Source of the DNA: Candidatus Fredericiella danica | GTDB taxonomy: Bacteria; Chloroflexota; Anaerolineae; Caldilineales; Caldilineaceae | Reading direction: 5' to 3' | Assembly (NCBI GenBank): GCA_016713335.1 | Contig: JADJPH010000036.1 | Location: 1 to 64,000 of the forward strand | Length of the DNA stretch: 64,000 nucleotides | Shown here: piece by piece, positions 58,300-64,000 of the stretch | Numbering within the stretch: the first letter of the stretch is position 1 | Layout of the letters: every line of letters starts with the position of its first letter | The notes under the pieces: generated by a model | Databases searched by the model: none | Told to the model about the DNA's origin: nothing | Seen by the model: only the letters and a program-made list of their open reading frames with translations | Made by a program: the position numbers and the translations under genes

Positions 58300-59430
58300 T
58301 TACTCAGGTTGTACAAACAAGACACGGCCGCTGCCCGGCTCTGCCAGAATCTGCCCGTCGCCGTAGACACGCACCCCGCGTAGAACAACCTCCTGGATCC
58401 GCCCAACCAGGTTCATCCCTGCAAACGGGGACCAGCCAACACGTGTCAACAGTTGTTTGTTCGTAAGTACAAAACTGGCATCCACATCCACATCGACCCA
58501 CGTCTCGGGCTGTTCAGGCAATCCGTAGATGCGCCGTGGGTTGTTAATGCAACGCCCAACAATGTCTTGCAGCGTCAGCCGGCCCTGGTGCACCGCCGTC
58601 AATAGCAGTGGCAACATCGTTTCGACACCCGGCACGCCGGGCGGCGGGTTGGCCGGCGCTTCTGCCGCTCCCACCCCTTTTTCTTGCAACGTATGCGGCG
58701 CATGATCGGTTGCAAAGATGTCGACGTAAGCCAGGTTCTCCCATAGGGCGGCAACATCATCAGGCGTCCCCAGCCGGGGCCGCATATCACCCAGATTGCC
58801 CAGCCGCCCCAGGTCGTCGGTGCTCAGAAAGAGGTGGTGAGGCGTCACTTCGCAGGTGACGTTGATGCCATGTTCTTTGGCCTTTCGGATCAATTCGATC
58901 TCGCTGCGCCGGCTGACATGGGCAATGTGCAACGGGACGTGGTAGAGATCGGCAAGCGCCAGGCACGCAGACAACATGAGATCTTCCGCATGCACAGTGA
59001 TCGGGCCAAGTCCACCGGCCCGATCGTGGGTGCGGTACCCCGTTCCTTGTGCGGTTTCAGCCCAGGTTCTGAAGAGTTGATGGAGGAGGCTAAGTGTGTC
59101 TATGCGAAGGCTACCAAAGGTGTCACTCACATAGATCTTCACCGCACAGGCTTGCGTTGCGACTGGGAGATAGGCGTCGGCGTAGGTAGTGGTGGCGCCA
59201 ACAAAAAGCCCGACATCACAAACAGCTTTCGCTGCTGCGAGCCGGGCCTTTTCTGCCAGCCGCTCCGGGGTCGCCGTCGGCGGGATCGTATTCGGCATGT
59301 CGAGCACTACCGTTACGCCCCCTGCCAATGCTGCCGCCGTCCCTGAGTAGAAATCCTCTTTGTGCGTATATCCGGGCTCGCGCGAATGCACATGCGCATC
59401 CACCCGCCCAGGCAGGCGCAATGTCGTCAT
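58300..59430 (-). CDS. pyrC: Dihydroorotase
   Basis: A 376-residue amidohydrolase that closes carbamoyl aspartate to dihydroorotate. Zinc ligands sit in DAHVHSREPG, PITVHAEDL and HIAHVS, and the catalytic Asp in FATDHAPHT. The C-terminal part carries the usual GRIQEVVLRGVRVYGDG. It starts at ATG 59430 and probably forms an operon with pyrB, 68 nt away. The frame is intact. Confidence 0.93.
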   Translation of the reverse strand: MTTLRLPGRVDAHVHSREPGYTHKEDFYSGTAAALAGGVTVVLDMPNTIPPTATPERLAEKARLAAAKAVCDVGLFVGATTTYADAYLPVATQACAVKIYVSDTFGSLRIDTLSLLHQLFRTWAETAQGTGYRTHDRAGGLGPITVHAEDLMLSACLALADLYHVPLHIAHVSRRSEIELIRKAKEHGINVTCEVTPHHLFLSTDDLGRLGNLGDMRPRLGTPDDVAALWENLAYVDIFATDHAPHTLQEKGVGAAEAPANPPPGVPGVETMLPLLLTAVHQGRLTLQDIVGRCINNPRRIYGLPEQPETWVDVDVDASFVLTNKQLLTRVGWSPFAGMNLVGRIQEVVLRGVRVYGDGQILAEPGSGRVLFVQPE

Positions 59431-59612
59431 TGGCTGCTCCTAACAAATTCGATGTTCGATTTGTCACTCATTGTAGCTGTCGCCGCCCGCATCCGACAAA
59501 ACCGTATGCGCCACTTCGCTCGATTGTCAGCGTCGCGTCATGTCCCGTTATTCGTCTCACTGGTACAATGGCGATGACAACTCTCTCTCACCGCGTACAA
59601 AGGAAGGTAACT

Positions 59613-60882
59613 ATGAGCATTGAACCGCGAACGATGAGCCCCAAAGGTGGCGCCCCGGGTGGCGGCAAGGGCAGCAATATCTCGCGCCCCTTGATCATTC
59701 TGCTGATCATCGTGGGCTTCTTTGTACTGCTTGCCATGCTTGCCAGCGTCTCCCGCCAATTCTTCTATTTCTTCGAACAAATCAACCAGGACGAAGTTGG
59801 CGTTCAGTTCGAAAGCGGGCGGATCAAGAATGTGGTTGGGCCTGGTGTCTACAGCGACACCGGGCTGTTTGTGGATCTCAAGCGCGTTTCGAGCAAGGCC
59901 GTGCCCTTTGAGGTCGAGGACGCCGAGCTCATCACGCGCGACAAGCAGCGCATCGGCCTCGTGGTCACGGGCGATATCTTCCGCCCGACCATGGCTGAGA
60001 GCCAGCAACTGCGCGACCTGTGGCCGAAGTACAATGCGTTGTTTCTGAATGACGAGGCCGCGAGAAACCAGGTCATCGCGCGGGCGCGCCAGGCGATGAA
60101 GGTGTGCGTAGGTGATCGCAACTTCGACGATGCGGTGATCGGCACCGGCCGCGATGTGCTACGCGACTGCATCGATGACGAACTCGACAAACTTTCGCTC
60201 GATTTTGGGTTGAACACAGCCAATGTCGCCGTACCGGAAGTGATGCTGTCGCCCGAGGTGCAGATCGGATTGGACCGCATTGTGCAGTTGCGTTTGGAGA
60301 CGGAACAGGCACGGCAGGATCAACTGAAGGCGCAGGCCCAGGCCAACGCCGAACAGGCCCGCCAGGAGGGCGAAATTCGCATCGCCCAGAGCCGGATTCA
60401 GGAAGAGTCGCGCCAACAGATCACGTTGTCGCAGTTGAACGAGGACAAATTGCTGTCACAGAAGGCGGTCATCGAGGCCGAGCGCGCCAACGAACTCGCA
60501 CGCGTTGAAGCAGAGCGCGCCATCATCGAAGCGGAGAAGAGCAACGAGTTGTTGGGCGCCCAGCGCGATCTCGAAATTCAGAAGGCGCGCCGTGGCTGCC
60601 ATCGAAGCCGCGAAGGCCGACACAGCACCTCAGGCTGCCCTGGCGGCGATTCTTGCGAGCAACCAGGGATTACTCCAACTCCGCGTTGTCGAAGCCAATG
60701 CACAGGCACTCCAGAAGGGCGACAAGATTATCTTCACGCCCGAAGGCACCACACCTACGCTCGTGTTGCCAGGACCAGGCATCGTGCCGACGGTCGATAC
60801 CATCTCCGCAGCACAAGACGTGGGGCGCAAGCGGCAGCAACTGGCGAAGGACAGTAAAGAGGCAGAGAGAAATTGTGCGTAG
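59613..60882 (+). CDS. SPFH/band 7 membrane protein (prohibitin/flotillin-like), one frameshift
   Basis: The ATG at 59613 follows AGGAAGG. Residues about 26-50 form a membrane helix (PLIILLIIVGFFVLLAMLA), then an SPFH domain (NQDEVGVQFESGRIKNVVGPGVYSD). A long Gln/Glu/Ala coiled coil (QARQDQLKAQAQANAEQARQ) follows. An indel near 60592 (after EIQKAR) leads to the tail AAIEAAKADTAPQAALAAI. About 423 residues. Such proteins scaffold membrane domains. The last codons lie inside a 46-bp palindrome. Confidence 0.88.
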
Positions 60883-60916
60883 CCAACGGTCAATTGACCG
60901 TTGGCTACGCACAATT
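60871..60916. repeat. Perfect 46-bp palindrome at the end of the SPFH gene
   Basis: AATTGTGCGTAGCCAACGGT(C) reads to a central AATT and back as its exact reverse complement, 21 bp per arm. It includes the stop codon of the SPFH gene (60880-60882) and the CAATTGACC word shared with 38683 and 40590. It could be a hairpin terminator without a U run, or a mobile repeat. Confidence 0.9.
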
Positions 60917-60967
60917 GACTATTGATTGTATCCCGTATGACGCAGCACGAAACACGAGACCGTCACT

Positions 60968-61558
60968 ATGTCATCCGATCGCCTAACCCATCAACTCCAA
61001 TTCCTCATCGAAATCGACCAACTGAAGCGCGTGCTGCGCCGGACCAGCATCATCGGCGGTGAACGCCGTGAAAATACGGCCGAGCACTCATGGCACGTCA
61101 CCCTGGTCGCAACGGTGCTGGCGGAACATAGCAACGCACCGATTGACCTCTTCCACGTACAGAAGATGCTGTTGGTGCACGATATCGTCGAAATCGATGC
61201 CGGCGACACCTTTGCCTTTGACGCCGTCGCGAACCTCGACAAGGAGGAACGCGAGCGCGCCGCTGCGAAGCGCATTTTTGGCCTGCTCCCGCCGGACCAA
61301 CGCGACGAATTCTATGCGCTCTGGGAAGAGTTCGATGCTCGTGCGACGCCGGAAGCCCGCTTCGCAAATCTGGCTGACCGTCTCGTACCGGTCTTGCAGA
61401 ACTACGCCAATGATGGCGGCACCTGGCGTGAGGCAAACCTCGATCGCACGGCGGTCAACAAACGGCTATCCCCCATTGGTGACGGCAGCGAAGAGGTGTG
61501 GGCGTACGTTCGCTCCGTGCTCGACGCAGCCGTGGTACGCGGCGACATCCTGCCGTGA
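60968..61558 (+). CDS. HD-domain phosphohydrolase (YfbR/HDDC2-like)
   Basis: A 196-residue HD protein with metal ligands in RRENTAEHSWHVTL (the H...HD pattern begins here), LLVHDIVEIDAGDTFAFD and the later Asp in NLADRLVPVLQNY. Such proteins are 5'-nucleotidases that clear deoxynucleoside monophosphates. The stop overlaps the next gene's GTG (GTGA), so they are co-translated. The frame is intact. Confidence 0.87.
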   Translation: MSSDRLTHQLQFLIEIDQLKRVLRRTSIIGGERRENTAEHSWHVTLVATVLAEHSNAPIDLFHVQKMLLVHDIVEIDAGDTFAFDAVANLDKEERERAAAKRIFGLLPPDQRDEFYALWEEFDARATPEARFANLADRLVPVLQNYANDGGTWREANLDRTAVNKRLSPIGDGSEEVWAYVRSVLDAAVVRGDILP

Positions 61559-62195
61559 TCGCCACGACCGGCTACGTGATTCGCGTCTGCAGCGCCCCCA
61601 CCTGCAGACTTCGCTTTCCGATGGCGACCCATGAGCGCCTCGGGGATCGGTGCCCGGCCTGCGGCGCAACGACCACACTCGTGCATACGCTGGCTGCTCC
61701 GGCCGAGAACACCATGCCAAAGTCAAGTGTCGCGCGGTCAGCACCCCCGCTGACCGTCCTGCTCGACAACGTGCGCAGTCTCTTCAATGTCGGCTCGATC
61801 TTTCGCAGCGCCGACGGTGCGGGAATCGCGCACCTCTATCTCTGTGGCGTCACCCCACCCCCGCCAATCCAAAGTTGGGCAAGACCGCACTTGGCGCTGA
61901 GCAAACCGTTGGTTGGAGCCATCACAACAATGCCGTCGATCTGGCACTTTATCTGCGGGCACAGGGTTGGCGACTCTGGGCACTTGAAACGGGTGCAGGC
62001 GCAATCTCCATCTTTGACGCCCCCCCGTTGGACGCGGCCACCGTGCTGATCGCGGGCAACGAAGTCACCGGCATCGACCCCGATCTGCTGGCGCTGTGCA
62101 GTTGCACACTCTCGATTCCGATGGTTGGGCGCAAGCGCTCCCTCAATGTGGCAACTGCGTTTGGCGTCGCGGCGGTCGTGCTCAACCGGTCGTGA
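61555..62195 (+). CDS. TrmH/SpoU-family RNA 2'-O-methyltransferase with N-terminal zinc ribbon, frameshifted
   Basis: The N-terminus has a four-cysteine zinc-ribbon-like part (Cys12, 17, 33, 36: CSAPTC and CPAC). SpoU motif 1 follows, LLDNVRSLFNVGSIFRSADG, then after an indel near 61860 (a C run) the remaining part AQGWRLWALETG, AGNEVTGIDPDLL and motif 3 SIPMVGRKRSLNVATAFGVA. About 213 residues. It probably methylates a ribose in tRNA or rRNA. The GTG start overlaps the HD gene stop. It converges on, and overlaps by 14 nt, the MenE-like gene. Confidence 0.87.
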
Positions 62196-63340
62196 GACTC
62201 TGCAATGTGGTTCTACGGTCAATCTTGCCTGTTGGCGTCTCGGCAAAGTGGGGTGAATAGAGGATGCGTCGCGGGGCAAAGTAACGGGGCAGCGACTGGC
62301 TCAACGACCAGCGCAACTGCTCTTCCGTGTCTGTGGCCAGTGGCAGCCCTTCAATGACCAGGGCGACGGCCTCACCTAAGCGCGTATCCGGCACACCGCC
62401 GGCGAACATTCGCTTGCCGGCGAGCCCCAACTCCGCCTGTTGCGCGGCCAACTGTGCAAACGCCTCGTCGACCACCTAGATCTGCACCTTCACGCCGCCG
62501 CTGTTGATGATGTTGTCGACGCGCCCGATCCACACGAAGCGGTTGTCCTCTTGCAGATCTACGAGATCATTGGTCTGCACCCGCGCGCCCGCAGTCATGG
62601 GACCCTCGATGAAGAGGCAACCGCGGCTGTCAAGACCCAGGATCACCCCCGGCAGCGCCACAAAGTCGGCTGACTCGTTGGGGCCATTCAGGCGTTTCAG
62701 TGCGATATGGGTGACCGTCTCGGTCATGCCGTAGGTGTGATAGACCGGGGCGCAACTGGCGGATCTGGTTAGCCAACGTTGCGCCGATGGCGGCGCCACC
62801 CACCAGGATCGCCTTCATTCCTTCGAGCAGGTGCCGGGTGCGAAAGGCACGCGTCGTATCTTCGGGGAAGCAGGAGTCGCTGCTGGCGACCAGAGCAACA
62901 TCGAGTAGAGTCTGGAGTTGGAGCGGCACAAAAGCCGCAAACTCGAAAGCAGCGTCATCAGGGAGCGCAGCAAACGGATCAGACGAAGGCTCAACGACCG
63001 TCATCGTCATGCCGAGCACCAGCCCGCGCACGAGCATCATCCGGCCGGCGATGAACTGGGTGGGCAGACAGATCAGTGCCCGGTCGCCCTCCGCCAGTCC
63101 CAACGCTGCGCCAGTGGCGCGTGCGCTCGCCTCCATCTGGGTGCGAGTCAAGGTGATCGGTTTTGGTGCGCCGGTCGAACCGGAGGTGTGGACAACAAAC
63201 TCCTGTACACCGCTTTGCCACTCCTGGGCAAAGTCCAATGCCGCCTGCGCATTGGGACCGGGTGCGCCGGCGATTTCCAGTTGATCTTTTGCCATTGAGT
63301 GCTCTGTTTCACGATAGGTAAGCGACGTAGCATCACGCAT
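62182..63340 (-). CDS. Short AMP-binding ligase, MenE-like, frameshifted
   Basis: Three frames add up to an acyl-adenylate-forming enzyme of about 385 residues: the AMP motif VHTSGSTGAPKPITLTRTQM, GMTETVTHIALKRL, the hinge region FVWIGRVDNIINSGGVKV and the C-terminal Lys motif PTGKIDRR. Indels or a stop lie near 62750 and at 62476-62478. The small size matches MenE (o-succinylbenzoate-CoA ligase) of menaquinone synthesis, but no other men genes are seen, so another carboxylate is possible. The start is uncertain (63340 or 63295). Confidence 0.75.
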
Positions 63341-63425
63341 AAGATCACAGTATAGGCTTACTCCACCAAATCTGCTACAATCTCCCCAGTCGCGCTTTTT
63401 CCTCGAACACGAGACACGCTTGGCT

Positions 63426-64000
63426 ATGCCGTTTACCCATCCCAGTTTCCAAAAAATCCACGCCTTGCTGCGCAAAGGCGGCGATTCACGCACGCGTGCC
63501 GGTTGGGTGCTCTTGCTCACAGCCGCGCTCATCGGCGCGATCACGATCTTTCATGGCAGATTCGTGGACGAGTCGGACAATCTCGTCGTTGCCCGTTTGC
63601 TTGTAAGTGGTGACCACCTCTACGCCGACGTATTTTCACACCACTATCCCTGGGCATACTGGTGGACCGCTCTAGTCTTCACACTCACCGGACCTTCCCT
63701 TGCCGCTGCGCGCGCGAGTCTCCTCATCTACCAACTCGCCACACTTGCCATCGCCATGCGTCTCAGCCGCTATGGATTCGAACTCGGTCTGGTTGCATTT
63801 GCGTGGAGCATTCTGCGCTTCTTCTATTACGGCAACCTGGTGCTCTACAGCGGCTTTGCGGGTGCGGCGCTCCTGGCGGTGTTTGCGATTACGCTAGCCG
63901 CCCTTGTGCGCCGGATTAAGTTCACGATATGGCATGGCGTGGCAGTCGGCGCGTTTGCCGCGATCGCTTTCCTTGCGGATCCGCTCTCGGTCTACGCACT
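63426..64000 (+). CDS. GT-C type membrane glycosyltransferase (GT39/PMT-like), truncated by window end
   Basis: From the ATG at 63426 the frame stays open to the end, at least 191 residues. A first helix (WVLLLTAALIGAITIF) is followed by an outside acidic motif FVDESDNLVVARLLVSGDHL, then YADVFSHHYPWAYWW and further helices. This layout, with a D-E pair after helix 1, is typical of GT-C transferases using lipid-linked sugars (PMT, ArnT). It might act on surface proteins or lipids. Family and acceptor cannot be fixed from the fragment. Confidence 0.7.
   Translation, partial: MPFTHPSFQKIHALLRKGGDSRTRAGWVLLLTAALIGAITIFHGRFVDESDNLVVARLLVSGDHLYADVFSHHYPWAYWWTALVFTLTGPSLAAARASLLIYQLATLAIAMRLSRYGFELGLVAFAWSILRFFYYGNLVLYSGFAGAALLAVFAITLAALVRRIKFTIWHGVAVGAFAAIAFLADPLSVYA

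Overview
The window is dense, GC-rich bacterial chromosome. The mix of genes suggests a Chloroflexota member, perhaps close to Anaerolineae or Caldilineae: mucin-like Thr/Pro/Ala surface proteins, SH3/PDZ secreted proteases, a PyrF-PyrE fusion, sugar ABC operons and dispersed intergenic repeats. This is inference from gene content; there is no rRNA in the window to place it. About half of the long genes are broken by single-base indels that leave clean homology on both sides of each break, often at G or C runs. Two more carry short internal deletions. I read most of these as consensus errors and annotate each broken gene as one span.

Layout. 0.1-7.2 kb, minus: PgeF, a secreted PDZ/SH3 protease, a radical SAM protein and a LysR regulator. 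7.2-13.1 kb, plus: a sugar ABC operon (binding protein, double ATPase, permease), an esterase and a DASS-type transporter, with a LysR-type palindrome between lysR and the operon. 13.1-16.1 kb: a yybP-ykoY (manganese-type) riboswitch with its terminator, then a P-type cation ATPase. 16.2-17.8 kb: repeats and a decayed Rpn/DUF4351-like gene.

17.7-26.5 kb, minus: a tightly packed run of about eleven genes. In transcription order: MazG-like, RibA-RibD_C fusion, Zn-dehydrogenase, PTPS-like protein with Glu in place of the catalytic Cys, HypA, B, C, D, E, glycosyltransferase, methyltransferase. This is the best candidate for an undescribed system: it looks like a pathway for a glycosylated and methylated pterin or diaminopyrimidine metabolite, wrapped around hydrogenase maturation genes.

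26.5-32.4 kb, minus: O-methyltransferase, AceK, an inositol dehydrogenase-like protein, a hydrolase, a repeat protein and an inositol monophosphatase-like protein. 32.5-36.9 kb, plus: a giant Thr/Pro-rich surface protein ending in LPATG, a membrane helix and an Arg tail. 36.9-38.7 kb: a tyrosine recombinase with a strong promoter and a low-gene region with short palindromes. 38.8-46.0 kb, plus: ThrH, ferritin overlapping flavodoxin, an iron-type ABC permease and ATPase, RpiB and G6PD.

46-52.6 kb: phosphatase, MFS transporter, pyrophosphatase, acetyltransferase, methyltransferase, YjbQ, HemD-like protein, tRNA-Ser(GGA), SRP RNA and a phosphoglycerate-mutase-like protein. 52.6-59.4 kb: pyrimidine synthesis, with pyrFE and pyrD on plus and pyrB and pyrC on minus, separated by an FG-GAP-type secreted protein. 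59.6-64 kb: SPFH protein, a perfect 46-bp palindrome, HD phosphohydrolase, TrmH methyltransferase, a MenE-like ligase and the start of a GT-C type membrane glycosyltransferase that runs off the end.
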